A DNA stretch of 64,000 bases from Psettodes erumei. Taxonomy: Eukaryota > Chordata > Actinopteri > Pleuronectiformes > Psettodidae. The stretch covers positions 1,860,001 to 1,924,000 of the forward strand of contig JAFBJZ010000510.1 in NCBI GenBank assembly GCA_016785225.1, in the 5' to 3' direction. The number at the start of each line of letters is the position of its first letter. The first letter of the stretch is position 1. Of this stretch, positions 46,601-59,700 are shown piece by piece. Under the pieces are notes generated by a model, which was not told the origin of the DNA, searched no databases, and worked only from the letters and a program-made list of their open reading frames with translations. The position numbers were made by a program, and so were the translations under genes.

Positions 46601-49600
46601 CCCGGGAGATGTTCAGATATTTAATCCCACCGCCACCCTCCACCCTCCTCAGACGAACTCATTTCTCATGAAGTGCTGAGAATCGAGAGCAATCTCTTTG
46701 ATTCTGGACGTCCGGCTCCGCTCGCAGCAGCAGCGACAGCAGCTTTCTCTCTGCGCAGCCTCTTCCACCCAAACAGCCTTTCAACAGCCCAACCTTTGTT
46801 CTCCAGCGCGTCTCGCACTGTAACTAATGGGACAGCCAGGGCTGGACTTTTGAGGGGAACATCTAAAACTGGGCCGTTTGGAAAACATCCCAGTTTTCAT
46901 CCACGGCTTAGCCACAGAAAAAAAAGCAAGAGAACAGAATAAAACAGCACAGCCAGCAACCAAAAATGTTGACACTGAAAGAGTTGATACTATTGTGGTA
47001 GCTGGTGGCCTCTCGGGGCCGTGGCGTAGCTCAGCAGTCGAAGACTTTCCCCCTGGAGCCACAAGAAGGGACGCCTCAGTGCTGAAATCCACCGAGATAC
47101 TTCCTCTTTTGTCCTTCTTTATCTTCACTCTCAAGTCGGCCTCTTCTCTCTTAAAACGCGAGATGATGTATTAGTTTCATTTTTATATTTCATTCCCCTT
47201 CGCCTAAGTTTTATTGACACCCCAACCCCCCACCCCCCCGTCCAGCTATTGCCAGTTGTCAGCCACTGGCTAAACGGCCTCCCTCAATCGCCTTTTCAGC
47301 TCTAGCTTAGTCTCATTGGCAGTAAGCTGATTAGGAACGAGCCGCTAAGCCCGGCAGAGACTGATAGCCTAACAGAGAGAGTTGCGCCGGAGTGGATGAG
47401 TGAAGGAGGTGAAGGAGGGAGGGGGAGGAGGGTGAGACAGACGAGAGGGGGAGGGCGAGAGCTAGTCAGAAGAGAGACACACGGGAGGGAGGCCGAGATT
47501 AATAGATGGGAGGTGGGCGAAGTTTTTGTGCCGCGTCGTCTCCGTGAGGTCAGAGCAGCGGCGTACGTGTCGGTTCGACCTCGCGCAGGGGACCAAACGA
47601 AGTCCTGCAGGCGGGATGAATCGCCCAACAGGGAGTCGTGACGCGTCGCAGAGGCGAGCGCGACTGAAGGGCAGAGAGAGGTGAAAGAGAGATGGAGTGA
47701 AAGTGTGTTGCTTTTGTTGCCATTAAGTATGTCAAACGGATGAGCGGCTGGGTTCGGGAGAAAGATGAGAGAAGACGGCACCGAAGAGACGAAAGAGGGA
47801 TGAGGCGTTTGCGTCTCTCTCCTCTCGTCTCATTGTGGAGGCTGAACAGAAGAAAGGCCCAGTTTGCACTCCAGATGTGATTTAATAATGATTAATTCAA
47901 CTGTCTTTCACCCATACGGTAGATTTATTAGTTCTGTGTTTAGAGGGTAAGTGCAGAACGTACGCTCGCTGCTGCCACAGCTGAGGTAGGCCTCCTCAAC
48001 GATGGAGCTACACCTCGTGGCTGTGACAACTGCATGGATACCTCCAAAACAAAGTTTCTCTTCGAGAACATTGATAGTGAAGACAGCATCAAACGAGTCC
48101 AAGGACGTCTCGGTTATCTGCCGCCTGTCAGTAACGCAGCTATCCACAGAGCGCCCAGTGTTTATCTTCACCAAGAAGCCTCGTGTCACTTTCACTCGTC
48201 AGCCGCCTCTACATTACCATGTGCAGTATCTACTCAACATTAACGACAACAGATCCATAAGTAAACAGGCATTTACACACAGTGTACTCGGAAGGAGACA
48301 GAGAGAGAGTGGCCTTCAGTTTGTCTTATAATGAAGGTGACTGAGGCTGCTGGAGTCTACACATCTGGTGGCTTTGCCAATGTTTCAGGCAGTCAGTATT
48401 TGGAATTTTCAGTTTTCAGCGAATCTGGACTTGAAGTAGAGATTGATGGAGGTTTGTGTGGAAACCAGCCTGGAAAATCTCAATATATATATAAACATTG
48501 CAGAAAAAAACTGTTACCAGTTTGCCTCTATCTGCTGCACATTGCTGCTTTAATGGTTTAAATAAAGCAGTTACCCCAGAGCTCAGTGAAAGTCCATTAC
48601 AAATCAAATAATTTTAGTCCTGTAGCTGAAAATGTTAGAAGAGGTTAACAGCATTTGTAATTGAAGACAACAACGCAGACCTCATGGATCATTTAAATGA
48701 AGCACATTGAGAAATAAACTGTCTGGTGTGGTAAACATATTTTTGCAGAGCAGTTCACTCTAGTTCCATGTGTACTGGATTCCCAAAAAATTGAATTTCA
48801 TATCCATATAAGAAAAAAAAAAAGTGTTTGCATAGGACAGCTTTAATCTGTTTTTCAGAAAACAAGATGCAGAGTTCTGGGCCGGGCTCTCATCATCACT
48901 CAAACGTGTCAAGATAAAACTGATCCCAGATTGTTATTGATCACAGCAGCGTTTGTCGGTCTCGTTCCTCAGAACTCGCAGAAAAAAGTTGTTTTTCTTT
49001 CCTGTCATATTTCCATGACAGGCGACAGAGAAGCAGCAGAAAGTTGGACACAAGCAGAATATACAATTTGTGTATTTATATAGAAAAGAACTATAGAGAC
49101 AACATCTCCAGGTTAGTACAGGAGTACAAAGAAGAACACTGCATTAACTTATTAGTTATTAGTCAACACTTAATTGATGGTTTATAAAAGATTTTATTTT
49201 AATTAAATATGAAAACATGAAGTCTTGCAGTTTATTTTATATCAATACATATAATTAAAATGATAAATAATTTGGTTTGCCTGCACTTAGCCATCTGAAC
49301 TGAAATAAAGGTAGCTGTTGCATGACTTTCGTCAGAAAAACAACCAACAGCAGCAGCAACAGCTCTGGTAGGACAAACCCTCGCTGGAATTAAATGATGA
49401 TGTCTCAGGAAAGAGCTGAACTCAGCTATGAAGAGGTGAAGGAGGTAAAGGAGACAAACAGGGAGCTTTTTTATAATTTATTAGCAGGGCAACAACACAC
49501 AGAGAGAAATGGTGTCGGAGGGGAAGAGAAAGCTGTGGCCTCCTCGAAGAGGTGAAGGACGCAGGACAAGAGGAGCAGTGAGACAGTCAGAGATAAACTG

Positions 49601-50385
49601 AAGGGCTGTGACCTCTAGCTGAGGTCAAGAAGTGAAGAGACGGAGAGGAAACCAGCCACAAATACAACCTGAAACACTTAAAGCCAGTTAATTATGATGA
49701 CTTCCTGCACCAGACAAGAGTTTATATCTAACCTTATGTAGTGAAACAGTCAGTATAATGCCAATAAACTGATTTATATAGCACATTTCATTCATGAGAT
49801 GGAGATTAAAGCACTTAACATAAAAACTGAACAAAAACTCTCCCAGGCAGGTTCAGTTAAGAAACATTTCATTAGAAATGAACAGATCCCAGATTAATGA
49901 TGCTCTGAAACTGTATCTAGAAATAGAAGATGAGCAGACAGGGAAGAGAGCTGCATTAAAAAAAAAACATTTTTTTTATTTGCTTCAGGTATCAGGGAGG
50001 TGATGAAAAAACAAAACGCCCAGTTTGAGTAATAGATCCATGAGTTTGAAGACTTGTGAGGAGCCAAAACACTGCACGGTGATTATCCATGACACATAGG
50101 GATGATTAGAAGGCAGCAGTAGAAACATGGTGTCCACTTTACAAACTAATCTAGCGCGTGTTGCTGCTAAAATGTTAGGCCAGATTCAACTACTTTAATT
50201 CTCTCAGAGCTGTCGGCATCTCCGCGTTGAGAGTGCTGTGGTGTGTAAAAGAATGAGGGAGGGAAAAATGGAGCGGTACAGTCTTAGAAAGAAGTGTGTT
50301 CCTAAAGAGGCGAGGAGCTGAAGAGGACGTCTGTCGAGCAGATGGGAGTTGGTGTCAAAGCAGCTTCGGAGAAGAAAGATGGAGG

Positions 50386-50416
<31 letters not shown>

Positions 50417-53400
50417 GAGGGTTTATTAGTTGTCCACTCCCTCATGTCAGTGTTTATGAGCAGCTGATAAAACAGAGGTCAGAGGTCACAGCTCCAGCAG
50501 TATGATGGAGATCATATGAAACTACAATCATCGTCTGACGGAGAGGAGCAGGAACAGGAGTTACAGAAGATTTTCACTCAGAGTTTTAGAGCGGATTAGA
50601 ACAGATAGAGGAGGAGGAGGAGGAAAGATGAGCTTCTGCTCTTCACTGAAAACGAACCCTCGTCAAGTCGCTGCAGCTCAGCCTGAGAAAGTGTTACATT
50701 GTGCTTCCGCTGCTAATGAGCTCGCTTTGAGTGTTTTCTAAAATCAGTTTTGCTGATTCCAGCACTGGTCTTACATGGTACATGCGGGTACCATTATCAT
50801 TATTCATGAAGTGATGTGCTCTGTGCGGGCTTTCTGACCACTGGTCGAGGAGGCAGTGAACGGCAGAGAAGAAGAAGAAAGAAAAAGAGTGAAGTAGGAT
50901 TTAAGACAGTTTGAGAATTGGGTTTTGTGATTGTTTTTGGAGGATAGAAATGCGTTTAACATGTTTGTTAGGCCTTGAGGATGCACATAAAGCATTTTTG
51001 AATGGAAACCCAGCTTTCATTTGTTTACAAGAAAACAACTCCACAGGACACCTTCAAGCTCTTTGGCTCGTCGTATCATATCACGAGCCTGATGAAATGC
51101 GGTGCGAAACACGTTGCCAGCGTTCAGATCCTGGATTACATTCGCCTGGATTTATAGGGTTGAGTGAGCGTTTTATTTTTTTTTTATTTTTGTTTCTGAA
51201 TCCAGACGCTCATTTCTAAGGAATAAAACATAAAACAAGTTGATTTCCATCGGGAGTAGTTGAAATATTCTCACAGCACTGCCAAATGTTTTTAATGGAG
51301 TCCTCGGGAGAGCTGAAAGATTAGTTTTCTCTCTCATTTATTCAGGACGGAGCAGAGCAGAGACAGAAAGAAACACGTCCGCGAGGGTTTGACATGCAGC
51401 ATAGGTGACTGGCAGGATTAAGATAGCCGCTGGTTTACTGTATGTACAGTACTGTGTAAGTAGTATTCCTGCTCTAACTTCATACAAAGATTGCAGCACC
51501 AGTTGTCTTGTGTTTGTCAGTTTTTCAGGGTACTCGTGTGGTAGGCTGCTCTGTGCGTCTTGGAGAACCTGCCTCAGCTCTTCCGTGGATTTAGCATGTC
51601 TCAGTGTCTTCTGTCTTCATGCGATTCCATGATGTTGAGATCAGGACTCTCTCTTTATGACTCTGGCCGTTTGCTTGGATTCTATTTATATCAGGAGAAA
51701 TGTGGGACTGATCAGATTCCTCCCCGACGGCTTTAAATGTTTGAATTTGTACTTTTTTTTTTTTTTTTTACATATTTTCATTTTGAGGGATGTGCAAATA
51801 TCTACAGACTGAGATCAGACCTTGTTTTCTGCCGTTTGTCTCCAGCTGCAGATGATGGACACAATGACCAGTGTCCCTGTGCGTGTCTGCAGGGCTGGAT
51901 CTTCTCTTTATGAGAACGCTACATGTGGCCCCCATTGTTCCCCCTTGGGGAGTGATTTATGTGTGCGCGGCCGCCGTGTAGCACGAATGGGGCCTGACTG
52001 GGGGTCAGGAGCCAATCCCTGCTGCTGTAAGCGGTCACCACGGAGACCGGGGTCTGCCGAGAAGTCTGCCGCCGCAGGTCCCCCGGCAGCGCTGTTTGAC
52101 GGCCGTTTGACCCCCTGACCTCTGTAACTGACTCCATAGACTCTCCCGGTGAGCTCAAATTAATCGCCGCTGTCATACAGACAGCCTGTACCTCCAAAAT
52201 GTAAAGTGTAGCCCCCCAACCCCTCCCAGAAAGCTCAAATCACACAGACTGAGAGGTCAGTGGGCCCACACGTGATAGGATTCATGATGTCTTTATCATC
52301 CTAAAAATATTTATTCAGTTTTTTGTGTGTGTGATCATAAACCCCCAGCACCACCAGAAACATGTGCAACAGTTTTGATAAGTGGTTACTCCTGGTTGAA
52401 TGCACTAGAATAATCTTTTGAACAAACAATCTGGGAAATACTTTTGAATTTAATGAGGAAACTCGAACCTAAAGCGCAAAACAAATCATGTACACAGAGA
52501 AAACCCACCATTAGACTGCATTTAATGCACTGTGACCAAAATTAAAGTATTCATTGATCTCTATCAAAGTCAGTTGGAGCCAGAGTTACATTTTCACACA
52601 GTCACTGTGTCAGAGGCGGCAGTGAATAGAAGAACTCCATCTGCCTTTTTAGATAATCATTAACTCATCCCACAGCTCAACAAAAGACAACTCTCAATCA
52701 AATACTGTAAAAGAAACTGGAAGAGCGTCACAGAGGACAAAGGGCACAAACAAGGAGAAGAGCTCAACACATATGGGATCATGTATGTCAGTGGACACCT
52801 GACCGGAAACAACACAAATACAGTAGCGCGGGGAAGTCAAATAAAAGTGAGACAGAGCTGAGTAAAGTCTGGAGCATGGACTCGAATGCTGAACTGAAGT
52901 GATTTCCTGCCGGTGGCACGGAGCCCGTTCCCCGGAGAGGGATTACAACTTTTAAATGCTCGCTTCCCCTTGATAAAGTTGAAGAATTTTCTGCATACTA
53001 ATTAATCGACCGAAATGTCAGTAAATCCCCAACCTCACGCAGCACACAGCCGTCGGCTCTGTTTAAAAAAAAAAAAAAAAAGATTATTGCCGGCAGCAAA
53101 CCACACTTGTAGAAATGGAGCTTCAGCTTCCCCGAACGACAGTTTCGTTACCATGGTGCCTGAGAGAGATGGAGGTGTTCAGTCGGTTCCCACTCTGTAC
53201 CCACCAGGCACCACCTTTTTTTTTTAACAGCAGCACTTAACAGATGCTTGTGGGAAGCGCGGCTCATGGTTCCTGCCGTTGCTATGCCGCTGTGGAGAAC
53301 CTGTGTGGTTGACTGGCTCCGGTCCTCTCGCCCGGTTACGTGTGACGGTGGAGATGCAGGAATCCGGTCGTCTTCGCGTGTTTACTTTGGTGTTGCCTCA

Positions 53401-54353
53401 CCTCAGTGTGGTCCAGCATTGGTGCTGGGTCTGCGTTTGTCCCTGAGGTGCTGAATGGCGTCCGTGTGAGGGATCTGTTTCTTTATGGGGCAGGAGAGGG
53501 AACTACTTTACATATATTATTTGATTATATTATTTGATTTTCTGATATTTGTCCTCCACTTTTAAAAAAACATTTTGTTTTCATTCCCAGTTTTTTATAG
53601 GCCTTTAATTTATTCCTTCAGTTTTTTATTCATGTTTATTATTCTCTTAATAATTAGTTAATTTTGTTTCTTTAAATTTTGTCCTTTGCGTCCATTCATC
53701 TTTTATTGTGTTGCTGCCTATGTCTGATTTCAACCCTGCTGTGAGCAAGTTTGAGCCTGTCCAGCTTCCAGGTGTTCACTTTAGCTGCATGATGCTCACT
53801 ATGACATATATGAAGTATTGTATGTTCTTTAAACAGAAACTTGGAGATGTGTGGAGACAGCTTTGCTTCGTTAGTTCTAGTAGCTGCTACTTCTCTAGTA
53901 GTTTGTATTTACTGTTTGTTTTTCCCCATCCCTTTAACTTTATTTTTTCTTCTCTTAGTTCGTCTCACCTCATTCAGCTGTAATTGGGTTTGTGTCCATC
54001 TCGTTTCTTGTTTTGCTGTATTGCAGCGGGAGCTGAATGACAGTCGAGGGAAGCGCTGCTGATTAAGGTTGTAGGGCGATTTCGACTGCACCAGCTGCAC
54101 GGGCGTGGCGTGGCAGAGCAGAGCTGGCAGTCGCACGTCAGAGATGTAGACGGAATTTAAGCATCATGTCAAATCCTGTCATTTAAGTACTCAAGCGAGT
54201 CTATATCGAATTTTTCTTGACTTTATCTTGGAAAATTTACTGTGACTCTTTCGCCGTGAGGTCTGGCTTTCTAGTACAAAGTGGGTACACTCCAGTGTGT
54301 CTGTAGGAGTGGATCACACTCCTGTAAACTCTTTGATCTCTCAGACTGTGTGA

Positions 54354-54392
<39 letters not shown>

Positions 54393-54576
54393 ATGGATCT
54401 GTGTTCATAGCATGTGAACCTCCCCATTTGTGTGATTAGTGGTGTGTAACACTGTGATCCTTCCCTCTGGTCACGCCACCAGCTTCTGACGACACACAAC
54501 TGTCAACATTGCCTTACAATGCACTATGATACTTTCCCTCCATCAGAAAGCTGCACTCCCATTAATATACAGTATG

Positions 54577-54617
<41 letters not shown>

Positions 54618-56727
54618 GCCCACAGCCGTTAACAGCCACCCGTCTCAATGAGTCTCTGCTCACATGACCGGTCACACTCCCCAAAATATCCGCTGCGAAC
54701 GAAGCCAGCGCAGCGGTGCGCAGCCCGGTGCTAACTGACCCAGAAATCCCATTCATCTGGTGAAATGTCATGGTGCTCATCAAACGGCCACGGATGGGTT
54801 AGTGGGTTATTAAATATGGCCCTGTGTGTGTGTGTGTGTGTTTGAAACACATCATCTCACAGCCATATAGAGAAAAGTGATGGAAATCCCCCATCGGGCT
54901 CTTTTCCTCACTATAGCGTGACATTATTACGGCAACAACCGATTTTCTTCATCAGTGTTGAACGCACTGTTAAGTTACGAGACTGGTTGTCTCCGAATTC
55001 AGTCAGTCATTAAAAAAAAAAATCAGTCGAGGGAAAAAAAATAACATTTCCTTTAGCAAAATAAAACATTTAAATGTTGAAATTGTACAGTAATAATGTA
55101 AAACAATAGTGTAACAGCGTCTGAAATACTAAATAAATCGAGGAATAAATAACAACTCTAACAACAGCTACCAGTGGCTGCACAGCACAACTTCCTATGT
55201 CAGCTACTGTTTTAGTTCAATGAAGAAGAATCTATTTCTGGGAAAAACTGCCGTTTTGTACTCAAGATACCCAATCCAATATCGGGGCAGCTCTACAGAG
55301 TATTTGTGGGTTTTTTCGCACACACACAGTGAGGCTGCGAAGCTGGGTCTCATTCACATTGAATAGCGGCTGTTGGTGTCGCAGCATTTTCAATCCGTAT
55401 ATGCGAATGGCCCATTAATGTTCCCCACATTGCTACTCATAAAAAGAGAGGAGAAGAGGGGGGTGTGATGGCCTCAGAGCTGAATGAATCTGGGTATTTG
55501 TCAACTTTGTCGGATCCGAAACAGAACCGCTCAACAAATATTTAACATAATAGGGAAATACTTCCACTAAAACCAATGTTTCAGAGGATTTGATACTTTT
55601 AAATCAGCCTCTTTATCCTGTATTGTGTCCACTGATGACAACACAGGTTCAGTTGTTAGAATTCTTTCTGCTTCAAAGAAGACAGGTGGACTTAATTAAT
55701 AATCTATTAAAACAGTTGTGTTTGTGTCCGCTGTTAGTTAACCACTTTCATTGGTATGTTGAGTTTTGTGTCACATTAATATCTGCTTTAAATACACATA
55801 AATACATATTAAATACAGTTCCAGGTCAGATAGAAAACCCAGTACAAGTCTGAGGCTGCAGCAGGTGACACAGCGGGTCACGTGCTTCAGTCCCGCCTCC
55901 CACTGTGTTCGTGCCCAGCAGCCTGCCCGGCAACTGCGCCTGTTTCCAAGTTAAAGTTAGAGGTTAATTTACCTCTGCGGGTTGACACAGCTCAACATGT
56001 CACGATACGACATCGACTCCTGAATACGAGTGGGAGAGTGGGAGTGTGTGTAGGATCCTGTGTGTCTTGGACCTAGACATGTGACCCATCTGTATAATCC
56101 CATTCACTGTCTCGGCGGCACCAGGTATGCTGTGTGTGTGTGTGCGTACGTGCATGTACGCGTACGTGTACACACACACTGTGGTTGCGTGGACAAGTGT
56201 TGATTTGAAACCATCCTTGTGATGACATGATGGTGTTGTTGTCACAACTTCAGACGGCTGTTTGATGATTAAGACTTGGTCTTGAGGTTTGGGTCAGAAC
56301 CAGGTTTAGGTCAGGGTTAAGGTAAGGGTCAGCCTTATGTGATGGTTAAGGTGAGGGGAAGCGGCTCGGGGGAGAGAGAGAGAGAGAGCGAGAGAGAGAG
56401 ATGAGATATGAATGGGGTCAGTTCTGGCTGGACCGGCCAAAGGAGAAGAAAACACAATCAGTCCTTTTGGCTGAATCTGTGGGTCCTCCTGCCAAGCTGC
56501 ACACCGGCCCACAATGCACTGCAGGAAGGTTGAATGGACACAGCTCTGCACAAATGAGAGACTGTGGGTGAGGCAGGGTTTGTGTATTGTGTGTTTGTGT
56601 GTGCATCCCTGTATACTTGATTGTATTTTTTGTAAGAGCGTGTACTTTCGTGTCTGGGAAAGTACAAGTGGGCACCGCAGTTGCGTGCGTGGGTTTATGC
56701 TTGATTTAATTCTGCTGAAGGGAGGGT

Positions 56728-56768
<41 letters not shown>

Positions 56769-59700
56769 GCGTGTGTGTGTGTGCGCCTCCAAGGATCCAG
56801 TCCCCAGCTGGAAAATCGAGTTGGAAGCCTGAGATTATTATCATCATTTATTTACATCCAAGCCCATCGCAGAACTAATTTCATGCAACCCTCAGTTTGC
56901 GGATTATTCCTCCTCCTCCCCTTCCTCGTTCTTCCTCCTCGTTATGTTAGTGATTGAATTATTGTGCGATTTAATGAAATTATTTCCTTACACCGGTTTG
57001 TCTCAGTTGGTTTGTGCAGAGCTGCAATCACAGACGCAGGGACTGGAAGTGGAAGTTTATTTAAAAGCAAACGCGAGGAACCGATTCAATCGCCGCTGAG
57101 CGAGATTAAAAACAAAAAGCTTGTCGAAACATCTCGCCTCCATGCTAACGAGCAGAGCAGCAGCAAAATGTCAGACACACATACTGCAGATAATGCACAT
57201 AAATGAGAGGGATGCAACATGCTGCTCAGCGATTATAATATATATTAAATGATGGGGGGGTTGCATTACATGGGCCTTAATGCAGGAAATGAGATTGTTG
57301 AGGGTGTGAATGTAGTAATGAGAGAGAGAGAGAGAGAGAGAGAGGCTGTGTGTTTTTAACTTTATACACAACAGTAGCTACTGGTTCCATTAGAAAATCT
57401 CTCTTTGTGTGAGAGACCTCTGAGACTCGCTGCGAGAAGTAGAAAGGAAAATATTTGCAGTGCTGTACGAGAGGGAAGATCAGTTTTGGTTTTGGATCAC
57501 ACATTTTTATTCAGCTCACATGTGGCTGTTGATTTGGATGATTTTAAACATTTTTTCTTGGGTTTTTTTGGCATCCTTACCTTCAGTTGAAAACATGTCC
57601 AGATAAAATCTTAAGGAAGAGCCTGAGAGAGTGAGAACAGAAGAGTTAGAAGGTAATGGTACAAACTCGAGGAACCTCCTGCAGAAAGATGGATTAATGA
57701 ACTAAAAAGAACGTGAGCCCTGCTAATGGCTCCGCCTGACTGTTAAAGGCACACTGATGCTTTGAGCTAAATGCTAACAGCATGCTAACATGCTGCTGTG
57801 AAGCAGAAATGATTAACATCTTATTTCAGCGTGTTAGCATGCTAACATGAGGTCCAGCTGAGGCCGATGGGAATGTCACCGGTTTCACAGTATATCTCAC
57901 TTGTGTTGCTGTTGTGTTACTTTATTTTTATACTGATTTGGACCTATGTGTCTGAAATGAAAGTGAAATGAAACTCCAAGCCAAAGATATCAAGTCACCA
58001 AATACTTCAGGCTTCGTCCTCTGGGGAACATGAGTGTGTACAAATTTTAGTGCCACTCCACTGAAACTTTGCAGACATTCTCTCACTCTTGCTGCTCTAA
58101 CCTTTGACCCCTGGCCCAAAAGATGTCATTTTACTCGATAAATGATTGATAATGACGATCGATAGTGACTGTAACCCCCCCCCTCTGGTCCTGAGCAGAG
58201 GTGTTTATTTTTGAAAGTGCATCAGTCATGTTGTATTGATTATTGAACCACATGTGATCACAGTTACATGCTGGTCAATAGTCCTTTAATAGGATTTAAT
58301 CTGATTCTCAGATATTCTTCCCTCAGCTCCTGCAGCGTTTCCCTCTTCCACTCTCCACCTCCCCACCTCCTCTCTCTCTCCATTCCCTTTCTTCTTCGCC
58401 CTTTTCCCTCCTCTCTTGATCTGTCGTCATCTCTTCTGACCACCATGTGTCCTCCCCCCTGTCTTTTTTTCCCCTCTTTTGCTCTCCTCTCTTGGTTTTT
58501 ACCCTCGATCCCTTTGGCCTCCCTTTCTTCCTCAACCTGTGGGTAGCCTCACCGCCTGTTGTCCACCTCCCCCCCTCCATCCTCCCCACCCTCCACAGTG
58601 TCTGGGTCAGGGCTCAGGGGAGCGAGTCTAGTCTAGCACATGTACAGGGCCCTGCATAGTTCACTCAGCGGGGAGCGATTCGCCGGCCTGGCTGGGATTT
58701 TCTGATGAGCTTAGAGAAAGGAGGGGGGAGTGTTGAGGGGTGAAGATGCCACATTCACTGCAACCCCCCCACCCCCACCCCTCCTCCCCTGGTTAAAGCA
58801 GATTAATTAAAAGCTCACTCGCGCTCTCCCTCTCTTATCAGTGAGAGTTGAACACTTACTGTAAGCCTCCAGGGAGGGCTCAGCGCCAGGCCGGGTGGGC
58901 AGGGAAAAGGGGGCGGGGAGCCTCCGGGAACGATGCTAATTCCAGCCTGGGATGGTGGAACGGCTGCTTAGGAATTACTGCCGCTGGTACATTCATTGCT
59001 GATTATCTTGGCGACTGTCTAGGAAGACATCGTGCCCATCGACATTGTTAGTCACACTTTGGTCTCACTTTAGATTCACACCGTTTTCTTTTCCTCCGGT
59101 TCCCGTCAGCTGTGATTTGAGCCAGAAGAGACTCAAAGACCAGGAGCAGCGATCATAATGAATTGTTCAACCTATAACCCTCTACAACCCTCAAAAAAGA
59201 GAGTCATGAATATTTTTTGGGGATTACTGGGTATTTGTCTTTTCTCCATCCAGAGCCTGCTGTCTATCGACAATCTCTGTTCTTGTTGGTTTGTGTAGGG
59301 ACTGTTTTGGGGGAGGCATTGTGTCGTCCAATCACTGACAAGACATTTCCCGTACCTGGTTTGTCCACTGAAGATAAAAGTATTGACAATATCAGTATCA
59401 GTGTTGTTGTACTTCACCTTTCTTTAACACTGCTTGTCGTTTCCATTGCATTAAAAATTCATTACATTCATTATTACGGGATTTTGTTGTTGACACAATG
59501 GAGGCCAAAGATTTCATTAAGATTCTGAGGCTCTGTGTTTCAGCGTCAGCCTCCGCAAGTCTTGTCGATCGTGTGCCGCACGCCTGGCTCTGGGCAACAA
59601 ACTCACAGACAATGAAATGGAAATGAAGGACAAGGAACTGGTGTGAAAATGAGAAACAAAGCAGAGCAGGAACAGCCCAACACACTGTCCTCGCTGCCGA

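Noticed and set aside
47020..47060. GTGGCGTAGCTCAGCAGTCG, resembling a tRNA D-arm
   Set aside because: No matching acceptor stem, anticodon arm or GTTCGAATC T-arm follows; no tRNA gene can be drawn.
47302..47781. 159-codon minus-strand frame
   Set aside because: Ser/Pro/Leu-rich translation of a purine-rich tract read on the other strand; no recognisable domain.
48034..48243. 69-codon plus-strand frame with an ordinary-looking amino-acid composition
   Set aside because: No family recognised, no credible acceptor/donor pair in frame, and a similarly long frame exists on the opposite strand.
54357..56786. Series of regularly recurring GT tracts considered as a CRISPR-like or satellite array
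   Set aside because: Units are plain dinucleotides with irregular spacing and unrelated intervening sequence; they are independent microsatellites.
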